Of a stretch of DNA of 14,578 nt, positions 6,254-12,317 are shown piece after piece. The translations under genes were made by a program, and so were the position numbers. Position 1 is the stretch's first letter; the number at the start of each line of letters is the position of its first letter. The stretch is from DATBGO01 sp050011895 (GTDB lineage Bacteria; Actinomycetota; Actinomycetes; Streptosporangiales; Streptosporangiaceae), in NCBI GenBank assembly GCA_050011895.1, contig JBEKIF010000082.1, positions 1-14,578 of the forward strand, in the 5' to 3' direction. Below the pieces are notes generated by a model. That model worked only from the letters and a program-made list of their open reading frames with translations, had not been told where the DNA came from and did no database searches.

Positions 6254-6946
6254 ATGAGTATCAAGCATCTCGCAGCAGCCATGATCGCACCGGCGGCAAT
6301 CGCCGGCGTCGCTCTGTCAACTGGGGCTGCAGCCAACGCGGCAACTGTTCATAACGCGGCAACTGTTCACAACGCCGCCAAGGACAAGTATCACCAGTGG
6401 GTCACCGTTCGTTCCGGCGACACTCTCAGCGGAATCGCCGCCGCGCATCACATGTCGTGGGAGGCGCTGTACGCCGCCCCTCCGAACAGATCGCGGATTC
6501 ACGACCCCAACCTGGTGACGGTAGGCGAGCGCCTGCGCATCCCCGCCGACCCGGAACTCTGGGCGTCGAAATTCGCGGCGCAGCAGGCTCCGGCTCAGGG
6601 ATCCACGGCTCAGGGATCCACGGCTCAGGGCTCTACGGTCCAGGGGTCTGCCGCTCAGGGGTCCACGGCTCAGGGGCCCGCGGCCCAGGGCCCCGCGCAG
6701 CCGGCCAGCGGCGCGACGTTTTCCAGCGCCGGCGGATCCTCGTTCCAGCGGTGCGTCTCGTGGCGGGAAAGCGGAAACAATGCCACCTCGCCCGATGGGC
6801 TATACGGGATCCTGCCGTCAACGTGGGCGTCGCTCGGCCAGTCAGGTACGGCCGGCCAGGCGTCAGTTGCCCAGCAGAATGCCGCGTTCAACCAGCTCTA
6901 CGCCACGTACGGTACTCAGCCCTGGGCACCGTACGACGGCTGCTAG
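6254..6946 (+). CDS. Secreted LysM protein with Rpf/transglycosylase-like C-terminal domain
   Basis: A 230-residue exported cell-wall protein. Residues 1 to about 29 are a signal peptide (SIKHL, then an Ala-rich core ending ANA). A short ATVHNA repeat follows (30-41). The LysM peptidoglycan-binding domain is at about 49-98, with the VRSGDTLSGIAA segment, DPNLV and VGERLRIP. Residues 114-148 are seven AQGST-type five-residue repeats forming a flexible linker. The C-terminal domain (about 162-230) has CVSWRESGNN, where E172 is the likely catalytic Glu of the lysozyme-like Rpf/transglycosylase fold. It continues with LYGILPSTWASLG and ends PWAPYDGC. C167 and C230 may form a disulfide. Such proteins cleave peptidoglycan and can promote growth or resuscitation. 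ATG 6254 follows GGAGG at 6237-6241. Confidence 0.92.
   Translation: MSIKHLAAAMIAPAAIAGVALSTGAAANAATVHNAATVHNAAKDKYHQWVTVRSGDTLSGIAAAHHMSWEALYAAPPNRSRIHDPNLVTVGERLRIPADPELWASKFAAQQAPAQGSTAQGSTAQGSTVQGSAAQGSTAQGPAAQGPAQPASGATFSSAGGSSFQRCVSWRESGNNATSPDGLYGILPSTWASLGQSGTAGQASVAQQNAAFNQLYATYGTQPWAPYDGC
6341..6376 (+). repeat. 18-bp tandem repeat at the start of the mature LysM protein
   Basis: Two in-frame copies (6341-6358 and 6359-6376) of a unit beginning gcaactgttca differ at two positions. They encode ATVHNA twice, directly after the predicted signal-peptide cleavage site. The duplication keeps the frame and probably only lengthens the mature N-terminus. Confidence 0.8.
6593..6697 (+). repeat. 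Seven 15-bp tandem repeats encoding an AQGST-type linker
   Basis: Seven consecutive 15-base units encode AQGST, AQGST, AQGST, VQGSA, AQGST, AQGPA and AQGPA. The first two units are identical at every base, which points to recent expansion. The array is in frame and links the LysM and catalytic domains, so copy-number change would alter linker length without breaking the protein. Confidence 0.9.
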
Positions 6947-6969
6947 GTCACACCCTTAACTGACCTGGC

Positions 6970-7024
6970 CAACGCTTCCGGCCCTGGTGACGTGAAACAG
7001 CCGTCGCCAGGGCCGGAAGCGTTG
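6970..7024. terminator. Strong hairpin terminator after the LysM/Rpf-like gene
   Basis: The arm 6970-6987 pairs perfectly with 7007-7024 (18 bp). The stem continues with 6988-6992 against 7002-7006 (one U-G then four pairs), closing a 9-base loop tgaaacagc. This is by far the longest perfect hairpin in the window and sits 24 bases after the stop codon. There is no T-tract. It separates the plus-strand gene from the minus-strand block ending at 7181. Confidence 0.85.
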
Positions 7025-7149
7025 CCTACCCGGGTCCCGCGTTCACGGGTACGCTCGCCGGCGACCTTATCCGCGGGGCGGCTGCGCAGGCCGGACGGTC
7101 ATGTCACCGCTGCGGGCCGGAGCCGCCAGGCGCAGCGCATTAGGCGGCC

Positions 7150-7173
7150 CCGGCCTTGCGGTGCTTTGGCCGG
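7150..7173 (-). terminator. Possible terminator of the minus-strand gene block
   Basis: The arms ccggcc (7150-7155) and ggccgg (7168-7173) are exact complements with a 12-base loop, 8 bases past the stop codon of the gene ending at 7181. Flanking GGCC bases can extend the stem with a bulge. GC richness makes this only moderately convincing. Confidence 0.4.
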
Positions 7174-7180
7174 CGGCCCG

Positions 7181-7672
7181 TCAGGGGGTGCGGACCCGCC
7201 CGTTCACGGCAGCGTTGGTGCCGGTCCCCGCCTGCTCGTCGGGTATCGAGGTGGCGGCTGTCATGGTGGCCGCGTCCGTCTCGGCCGGTGAGGTCATGAG
7301 GTCAGGCTTCCGGCGGTTGCGGGCAAGGATCGCTACCGCGCCAGCGGCCGCCGTCAGCATCGAGATGGCCGCCAGCGTGCGCCAGCGCCGGCGCCGCGGC
7401 TTCGGTGGCTCGAGCCCCTGCGCGGCAGCGGAGAGCAGAGCCGAGACCTTGGGCGCGACGCTGTCTTCCAGGACCTGCCCGGTGCGCTCGACCTGTGGCG
7501 CCGCCCAGGCGCGCGCCCGGTGCACGCGGCGCCTCGTGGCCGCTGCGGTGCTCTTGGCCAGCGGCTTGGCTTGACCGGCCAGCGGCTTCACCTGCGCTGC
7601 CGCCTGGCGCGCTGTGTCCCGCGCGATGCTGGCCGCCGCTCGGGCGTGGTCGTTACTTCTCTTGGGGAACAT
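7181..7672 (-). CDS. Small Ala-rich membrane protein, resembling DUF5324
   Basis: A 163-residue protein starting at ATG 7672, with GGAGG at 7678-7682 five bases upstream. The frame stays open for 50 further codons, but this ribosome binding site makes ATG 7672 the better start. Residues 1 to about 90 are charged and Ala-rich with a helical, amphipathic look (ARAAASIARDTARQAAAQ, then PLAGQAKPLAKS). A strongly basic cluster PKPRRRRWR precedes one transmembrane segment (about LAAISMLTAAAGAVAILA), followed by a polar tail. This layout resembles the actinobacterial DUF5324 family, whose role is unknown; that match is from memory and tentative. It is the last gene of the minus-strand block, 55 bases after the NYN gene. 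Confidence 0.75.
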   Translation of the reverse strand: MFPKRSNDHARAAASIARDTARQAAAQVKPLAGQAKPLAKSTAAATRRRVHRARAWAAPQVERTGQVLEDSVAPKVSALLSAAAQGLEPPKPRRRRWRTLAAISMLTAAAGAVAILARNRRKPDLMTSPAETDAATMTAATSIPDEQAGTGTNAAVNGRVRTP

Positions 7673-7677
7673 TGGAA

Positions 7678-7682
7678 CCTCC
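7678..7682 (-). promoter_or_regulatory. Shine-Dalgarno fixing the start of the DUF5324-like gene
   Basis: GGAGG on the minus strand, five bases from ATG 7672. It supports the 163-residue protein over a longer reading that would overlap the end of the NYN gene. Confidence 0.75.
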
Positions 7683-7727
7683 GGGAGGGCGCTTTCCGTT
7701 TTGACACACTTCCCCTGGCGGGCCGCG

Positions 7728-8534
7728 TCAACCATTGGCGGCCGGCGGATCGGCCGCGGACCGCCGTTTGTCCGGCTGGCGGCGGTTGTGACGTGCGTAG
7801 ATGACCGCTGCCTTACCGTCACCGGGGCTGCGCCTGTCCAGCTCGAACAGCGTGGTCGCCGCCATCAGGTCGCTGAGCTTTGCGTAGCCATAGTTGCGGG
7901 AGTCGAAGTCCGGGCGTTGTTTGGTGATGATCTGGCCAACGGACGCTAGCGGCGCCCAGCCGTCCTCGTCGGAGGCCGCCTCCACGGCGTTGCGCAGCTG
8001 AGTTACCAGCGCAGTGTCTCCCTTAAGCTGCGTAGCGGAGGTGCGTGGGGCCGGTTTGAGTACCGCGCCGGCGGGCGTGGTAGCGCTCTCGGCATAGGCG
8101 AGGTTCTCGATGTAGGTGAACTTGTCGCAAGCCGCGACGAAGGGCTTCGGCGTCTTACGTTCGCCAAATCCGTATACGGTCAGGCCGGATTCACGGATAC
8201 GTGCGGCCAGGCGGGTGAAGTCGCTGTCGCTGGAGACGATGCAGAACCCGTCGAAGCGCCCCGAGTACAGCAGGTCCATCGCGTCGATGACCATCGCGGC
8301 GTCGGTGGCGTTCTTGCCGGTGGTATAGGCGAACTGCTGGATGGGCTGGATTGACTGGGCGAGCAGCTGGTCTTTCCAGCCTTTCAGACTCGAGCCGGTC
8401 CAGTCACCGTAGGCACGCTTGACGTGCGCGGTGCCGAACTTGGCGACCTCGGCCAGCAGCCCCTCGGTGATCGCGGGCGGTGCGTTGTCCGCGTCGATAA
8501 GCACCGCGAGCTTGGCGGCGTTCTCGCTGACCAT
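7728..8534 (-). CDS. NYN (PIN-like) domain protein with C-terminal OST-HTH/LOTUS domain
   Basis: A 268-residue protein. The NYN domain (about 8-150) is a PIN-like RNase fold. Its acidic metal-binding residues are visible as VLIDADNAPP (D14, D16), TDAAMVIDAMDLLY (D78, D84) and IVSSDSDFTRLA (D103, D105). Residues about 180-255 look like an OST-HTH/LOTUS domain (ALVTQLRNAVEAA, DGWAPLASVGQII, NYGYAKLSDLMAA), a putative RNA-binding winged helix often paired with NYN. The tail is basic (NRRQPDKRR). Such LabA/DUF88-like proteins are predicted endoribonucleases; the RNA target is unknown. ATG 8534 follows GGAGG at 8540-8544 with five bases between. The gene could be transcribed with its downstream neighbour (55-base gap). 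Confidence 0.9.
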   Translation of the reverse strand: MVSENAAKLAVLIDADNAPPAITEGLLAEVAKFGTAHVKRAYGDWTGSSLKGWKDQLLAQSIQPIQQFAYTTGKNATDAAMVIDAMDLLYSGRFDGFCIVSSDSDFTRLAARIRESGLTVYGFGERKTPKPFVAACDKFTYIENLAYAESATTPAGAVLKPAPRTSATQLKGDTALVTQLRNAVEAASDEDGWAPLASVGQIITKQRPDFDSRNYGYAKLSDLMAATTLFELDRRSPGDGKAAVIYARHNRRQPDKRRSAADPPAANG

Positions 8535-8539
8535 GCTGC

Positions 8540-8544
8540 CCTCC
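8540..8544 (-). promoter_or_regulatory. Shine-Dalgarno fixing the start of the NYN gene
   Basis: GGAGG within gaggaggg on the minus strand, five bases before ATG 8534. It rules out a 31-codon upstream extension that has no family resemblance. Confidence 0.8.
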
Positions 8545-8633
8545 TCATCTCGGATGCTGCCGGGCAGGGGACCGGGAAGGACAGCAAGGCTACCGGGATC
8601 GCGCAGGCGGCGCGGCCCGGGGGGCAAGCAGAC

Positions 8634-8645
8634 GGCACTAGTGCC
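8634..8645. promoter_or_regulatory. 12-bp perfect palindrome between the SDR and NYN genes
   Basis: GGCACTAGTGCC reads the same on both strands. It lies 7 bases past the SDR stop and about 100 bases upstream of the NYN start. It may be an operator for the NYN gene; too short and loopless to be a good terminator. Confidence 0.3.
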
Positions 8646-8652
8646 CGGTCAG

Positions 8653-9369
8653 TCAGTGGCCGGCGATCTGGCCGCCGTCGATGTGCAGGACCTCGCCGGT
8701 GATGTAGGGCGATGACTCCAGGAACAGGATGCCGTCCACGATGTCGCTGACCTGGCCGACGCGCCCCAGCGGGGGAAGCTGGTCGCCGAGTCCGTCGTAG
8801 CTGTCCGCCGGGTGCACCGGCGTTTGGATGATGCCCGGCGAGACGGCGTTGACCCGGATGCCGCGAGAGGCGTACTCGATGGCCAGTGACCTGGTGGCCG
8901 AGGCCAGGCCGCCCTTGGTCAGGGCGGTCAGGACCGAGGGCGCGCTGGAGCTCGCGTAGTCGGCGATGGTGGCCGAGATGTTGACCACGTGGCCGCCGGG
9001 CCGCTTTACCATCTCGGCGATGGCCCGCTGGGTCAGCCAGAAGAATCCGGTGAGGTTGACTCCGACAATGCGGGCGTAGTCCTCGGCGGTGTAGTCGGTG
9101 AAGGGCTTGGAGATGAAGACGCCGGCGTTGTTGATGAGGGTGTCGATGCGGCCGAAGCGCCCGAGCGCTCCCTCGATGATCCGGTCGGCGGTGGCGGGCT
9201 TCGCGATGTCGCCGTCGACGGTGAGCACGTCCGGGTCCGCCGACGGCTTGATCGTCCGGGCGCTGGCCACCACCGCCCAGCCCCGCCCGCGGTACCCGGC
9301 CACCACGGCCGCGCCGATGCCCTGGGAGCCTCCGGTGATGATGGCGACCCTCCGGTCGTTTCCGGTCAT
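8653..9369 (-). CDS. Short-chain dehydrogenase/reductase (SDR) family protein, catalytic Tyr missing
   Basis: A 238-residue classical-length SDR with a Rossmann fold. The cofactor motif TGGSQGIG is at 12-19, NNAG at 80-83, and the C-terminal IRVNAVSPGIIQTPVH and ITGEVLHIDGG segments are typical. The catalytic YxxxK motif is not intact. Before the conserved Lys (K152, in ALTKGG) the Tyr position holds T148. The Ser region reads NISATI, with one Ser (S132) instead of the usual pair. A subgroup of SDRs with this LTKGG pattern exists, so this may be natural divergence rather than decay. Whether it is a working oxidoreductase is open. ATG 9369 overlaps the stop of the preceding gene (ATGA), so translation is probably coupled to the isomerase-like protein. 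Confidence 0.9.
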   Translation of the reverse strand: MTGNDRRVAIITGGSQGIGAAVVAGYRGRGWAVVASARTIKPSADPDVLTVDGDIAKPATADRIIEGALGRFGRIDTLINNAGVFISKPFTDYTAEDYARIVGVNLTGFFWLTQRAIAEMVKRPGGHVVNISATIADYASSSAPSVLTALTKGGLASATRSLAIEYASRGIRVNAVSPGIIQTPVHPADSYDGLGDQLPPLGRVGQVSDIVDGILFLESSPYITGEVLHIDGGQIAGH

Positions 9370-9962
9370 GAGATGGCCATCGCCGGGTCGCTCGGGTGCC
9401 GGGTGAGCGATGTGGTCTCGACGGTCATCCAGGCGTCCATGGGCAGCGACTTCAAGATCGCCTGCATCTCGGCAGGGTCCCGGGCGTTCCACAGGCCCAG
9501 CGCGCGCGACTGGCCGGGCAACCTCCACAGCCGCAGCAGGTGTCCCTGCCCGGCCAGTTCCTTGGTGCGCTGCGCCTCGCGCGCCTCGGTGTCGTCCGCG
9601 GTCTGGCTGGGCGTGCCCTCCGGGACCCTGATGGCGAAGGTGGTCAGGAACTCGGTGGCAGTCTTCCTAGCCGCCAGTGCCGGGTCGTTCGGGTGCGGCG
9701 ACAGCGGCGTGACCTCGTCGGTGCGCCACACCCGCAGCGGCATTGAGGCGAGGACCTCCTCGAGCTGGCCGCCGTCGTCGCCGGCGAACAGCCCGAGCGT
9801 GCGCCATTCGCCCGGCCGCAGCGGCGGCCGCCACAGGCGGAGCAGGTGTCCCTCCGCCGCGAGCTCGCGTGATCGTGCAGCCTCGCGGGCGCGGATGTCG
9901 TCGACGGCTTGTTCCGGTGTGCCATCCGGGACGTGGGTGGTCATGGTGACGAGGTACTCCAT
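9366..9962 (-). CDS. Tandem muconolactone-isomerase-like (dimeric alpha+beta barrel) protein
   Basis: A 198-residue protein made of two homologous halves. Each begins with a strand like EYLVTMTTHVPDGTP (1-16) or EFLTTFAIRVPEGTP (about 104-118). A charged helix with REAxRxxELA, then GHLLRLWR and LGLFAGDD or LGLWNARD follow, and each half ends PHPNDPA or RHPSDPA. This is the muconolactone delta-isomerase-like ferredoxin fold; single-domain members dimerise, so the duplication gives a built-in pseudo-dimer. ATG 9962 is preceded by a weak gaaaggtg. Its stop overlaps the SDR start by four bases. The pairing with an SDR and a flavoprotein suggests oxidation or detoxification of a small organic compound, but that is inference. 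Confidence 0.85.
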   Translation of the reverse strand: MEYLVTMTTHVPDGTPEQAVDDIRAREAARSRELAAEGHLLRLWRPPLRPGEWRTLGLFAGDDGGQLEEVLASMPLRVWRTDEVTPLSPHPNDPALAARKTATEFLTTFAIRVPEGTPSQTADDTEAREAQRTKELAGQGHLLRLWRLPGQSRALGLWNARDPAEMQAILKSLPMDAWMTVETTSLTRHPSDPAMAIS

Positions 9963-10041
9963 GGTGGCACCTTTCGGGCGGGCGGCGCGCTGCTGCCGGG
10001 CTTGTCCTGGCCGACTGCGGAATCCGTTATGGCGATCCTGG

Positions 10042-11382
10042 TCAGGCCGGGCGGCGGGCGGCGGTGACCTGGCTATGGAGTGCTTTGAGCGCGGCGACGT
10101 AGATCTCGGAGAAGGTGGGGAAGGGCTGGATGACATCGCGCAGCACCTGCAGCGGCACGCGGGCGCGGATGGCCAGCGTGGCCTGCTGCAGCCACTCTCC
10201 GGCCTCGGGGCCGAGCGCATGGGCGCCGGTCAGCTGCTCCCCGTCGCTGAGCAGGGTCAAAAAGCCGTTGGAGGTGGCGTAGGCGTGGGTGTAGGTGGCC
10301 GTCTTGGCCACCTCGGACACCGGCACGGTCGCGGCGAACCGGGCCTCGGTGGCGCCGACGGCGGCGGCTTGCGGGTCGGTGTAGACGACGTCCGGCACGG
10401 CCTGGTAGTTAGCCTCGCGGGGCTCGCCGAGGATGTTCGCCGCGACGACCTCGCCCTGGTACTTGCCCACGTGGGTCAGCAGCCGCACCCCGGTGACATC
10501 CCCGATGGCCCACAGCCGGTCGGCGACGCGCAGGTGCGCGTCGACCGGGATGCCCTTCGGGCCGGCCTGGACGCCGACCGTTTCCAGGCCGGCGGGCACC
10601 CGCGGGCGCCGGCCGGTGGCGATGAGCAGGTGGTCGCCGCGCAGCTCCCGGCCGCCCTCGAGCGTCAGGACGTAGTCTTCGCCGTCGCGCCGCGCGGCGG
10701 TCACGGGCACGCCCAGGACCAGCTCGACGCCGTCGCGGCGCAGCACCTCGCCAAGCGCCGCGCCCAGCGGCGCGGGCTCGCGGGCCAGGACGTGCTCGGC
10801 GGCCTCGGCCAGGGTCACCTCGCCGCCGAGCCGGCGCACGGCCTGGGCCATCTCGGCGCCGACGGGGCCGCCGCCGAGGATCAGCAGGTGCCGCGGGATG
10901 GCCTTCATGCCGGTCACCTCACGGTTGGTCCACACGCCGGTCAGCTCGCGCAGGCCCGGAACGGGCGGGGTGACCGGGTCAGAGCCGGTCGCCACGACCA
11001 CATGCCCGGCGGTGTGGCGCACCCCGTCGACCTCCACCACGCCCGGCCCGGCTAGTCGGCCGGTCCCGCGCAGCAGGTCGATGCCCTTGCCCGCCAGCCA
11101 GCGCTCCTGCCCGGCATCGGAGTAGTCCGAGACCATGAAGTCACGCCAGGCCAGCGCGGCCTCGACGTCGACCTGCGCGCTGGCCCCCACCTCGCGCGCC
11201 GCCTGTACCGCCTCGCCCGGGCGCAGCAGCGTCTTGGACGGGATGCACGCCCAGTACGAGCACTCGCCCCCGACCAGGTCGCGCTCGACCAGGGCGACGC
11301 GCAGCCCGCCGTCGGCCAGCTCGCCGGCGCAGTGCTCGCCCGGCGAGCCGCCACCCAGCACGATCACGTCGTAATCGGTCAT
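10042..11382 (-). CDS. Pyridine nucleotide-disulfide oxidoreductase (class I, mercuric-reductase/LPD-like)
   Basis: A 446-residue flavoprotein with the FAD motif VIVLGGGSPGE (6-16) and the redox-active disulfide C41-SYWA-C46 followed by IPSKTLLRP. Further on are the ATGSDP segment, a second Rossmann motif ILGGGPVGAE for NAD(P)H, the IATGRRPR segment, AIGDVTG, and a C-terminal dimerisation domain. The usual catalytic HPTxSE near the C-terminus reads FPTFSE: the Glu is kept and the His is Phe. That argues against a true lipoamide dehydrogenase or glutathione reductase and fits the less-studied actinobacterial group with a CSYWAC active site. ATG 11382 has AGGA close upstream. It heads the minus-strand block. 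The electron acceptor is unknown. Confidence 0.92.
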   Translation of the reverse strand: MTDYDVIVLGGGSPGEHCAGELADGGLRVALVERDLVGGECSYWACIPSKTLLRPGEAVQAAREVGASAQVDVEAALAWRDFMVSDYSDAGQERWLAGKGIDLLRGTGRLAGPGVVEVDGVRHTAGHVVVATGSDPVTPPVPGLRELTGVWTNREVTGMKAIPRHLLILGGGPVGAEMAQAVRRLGGEVTLAEAAEHVLAREPAPLGAALGEVLRRDGVELVLGVPVTAARRDGEDYVLTLEGGRELRGDHLLIATGRRPRVPAGLETVGVQAGPKGIPVDAHLRVADRLWAIGDVTGVRLLTHVGKYQGEVVAANILGEPREANYQAVPDVVYTDPQAAAVGATEARFAATVPVSEVAKTATYTHAYATSNGFLTLLSDGEQLTGAHALGPEAGEWLQQATLAIRARVPLQVLRDVIQPFPTFSEIYVAALKALHSQVTAARRPA

Positions 11383-11594
11383 GTCCTGGCTCCGCCCTGT
11401 TCTCCGCCCTGTTCTTGCTCCATATATATCGCGTACGAGTCCGGCCGGTCCGGGCCGGCGTGCCCGATCTGCTCCTCGAGTGCCGGCACCGCGGCTGCAC
11501 TGCTTCTGGCGGGGATCCTCGGTGCTACGGGGAGCAAAGGTCCGAGCTTCGGCAGTCTTCCCTCGTTTTCACGGGTTGTCTCCGTCCACGGCAT
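11379..11594 (-). CDS. Possible small leader gene upstream of the flavoprotein (71 aa, doubtful)
   Basis: An open frame from ATG 11594 whose TGA overlaps the flavoprotein's ATG in an ATGA junction, a hallmark of coupled actinobacterial genes. The product is Pro- and Gly-rich, ends with EQGGEQGG from a 12-bp tandem repeat, and has no recognisable domain. Third-position GC is mixed in the first half and higher in the second, so coding is not clear. The same stretch is also where the flavoprotein's promoter should lie, and an AT-rich catatatatat at 11421-11429 could be its -10 region. Treat as a candidate only. Confidence 0.2.
   Translation of the reverse strand: MPWTETTRENEGRLPKLGPLLPVAPRIPARSSAAAVPALEEQIGHAGPDRPDSYAIYMEQEQGGEQGGART
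11390..11413. repeat. 12-bp tandem duplication next to the flavoprotein start
   Basis: ctccgccctgtt occurs twice in a row (11390-11401, 11402-11413) with no differences. On the minus strand it duplicates a gggcggag motif just 5' of ATG 11382, so it doubles a purine-rich part of the probable 5' UTR. Confidence 0.8.
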
Positions 11595-11637
11595 GGCGAT
11601 GATCAGATCTAGTACTGCAAGGCGCCTGATCTGGACG

Positions 11638-11666
11638 TTGCGTAGGCGCGCGCTGGCTACCAGGAT
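11638..11666 (+). promoter_or_regulatory. Sigma-70-type promoter giving a probable leaderless DUF1707 transcript
   Basis: TTGCGT (11638-11643) and CAGGAT (11661-11666) are separated by exactly 17 bases. Initiation about seven bases after the -10 box would fall on the A of ATG 11673. No Shine-Dalgarno precedes that ATG, which fits a leaderless mRNA, a frequent arrangement in actinobacteria. Confidence 0.55.
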
Positions 11667-11672
11667 GTGGTT

Positions 11673-12317
11673 ATGACAGGTGAGTCCTTGTCAGCCGGTG
11701 ACTCTCCTGGCCCCGGTGCCGAGCCGGAGCTGAGGGCGTCGCACGCGGACCGGGACCGGGTTGTCGAGATCCTGGGCGTTGCCGCGGGCGACGGCCTGCT
11801 CACCGCGGCCGAGCTGGACGAGCGCTTGGAGGCCGCACTGTCCGCCCGCACCCGCAGCGAGCTGGCTGTCTTGACCGCTGACCTGCCGCCGAGCGGGATT
11901 CAGCTGCAGGCCAAGGACCTGGTCCGGATTGACCAGCGCTTCGGCGATGTGACGCGCACCGGCCGCTGGGTTGTTCCGCGGCGGATGGAAATCCGGCTGA
12001 CAGCAGGCGACGTGAAGCTCGACTTCACCGAGGCGGTGCTTACCCAGGACACCTTGCGAATCGATGTCGACCTGGGAATCGGGGGGGACCTGACCCTGGT
12101 GACCAGGCCAGGCATCGTGGTGGATACCGATGGCCTGTCGGCGAGGCTCGGCGAGGTCAAGGTCCGGCACGTCACCGACCCGCACGCGCCGGTCATCCTG
12201 CGAGTGGAACTAGTCGGCCGGGTCCGCGGTGGCGGCGTCGTAGCGCGACTTCCGCGACGGACGTTCTTGCAATGGCTGCTCCGCAAGCCTCGGCCGTATC
12301 GGTCGCGGGCCGCCTGA
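11673..12317 (+). CDS. DUF1707 protein with C-terminal beta-rich (LiaF/DUF4097-like) domain
   Basis: A 214-residue soluble-looking protein with no transmembrane segment. Residues 20-72 are DUF1707: LRASHADRDRVVEILGVAAG, then DGLLTAAELDERLEAALSAR, ending VLTADLP. After a linker, residues about 85-200 are alternating short strands (RRMEIRLTAGDVKLDFTEA, TLRIDVDLGIGGDLTLVTRP), like the stacked beta domains of LiaF-type cell-wall stress proteins. The tail is basic. ATG 11673 is preferred over the GTG two codons upstream because it fits the promoter spacing. The 3' end overlaps the convergent monooxygenase by 108 bases, but only because that gene appears to have lost its stop. Function is unknown; an envelope-stress link is inference. 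Confidence 0.87.
   Translation: MTGESLSAGDSPGPGAEPELRASHADRDRVVEILGVAAGDGLLTAAELDERLEAALSARTRSELAVLTADLPPSGIQLQAKDLVRIDQRFGDVTRTGRWVVPRRMEIRLTAGDVKLDFTEAVLTQDTLRIDVDLGIGGDLTLVTRPGIVVDTDGLSARLGEVKVRHVTDPHAPVILRVELVGRVRGGGVVARLPRRTFLQWLLRKPRPYRSRAA

Larger units (their letters stand above)
11383..11672. other. Divergent intergenic region (290 bases)
   Basis: It lies between the flavoprotein (minus) and the second DUF1707 gene (plus). It holds the 12-bp tandem repeat and an AT-rich patch at 11421-11429 suited to a minus-strand -10 box. It also has a 6-bp inverted repeat cagatc (11604-11609) / gatctg (11628-11633) just upstream of the plus-strand promoter, and that promoter itself. Only the doubtful small frame at 11379-11594 could be coding. 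Confidence 0.5.

Noticed and set aside
6014..6268. An 84-codon minus-strand frame opposite the LysM leader
   Set aside because: No Shine-Dalgarno and no recognisable product; the base pairing pattern favours a plus-strand RNA here.
8989..11055. A long plus-strand open frame of 688 codons
   Set aside because: It lies antisense to three well-recognised genes (SDR, isomerase-like, flavoprotein). Such shadows are normal in high-GC DNA, and its product has no family resemblance.
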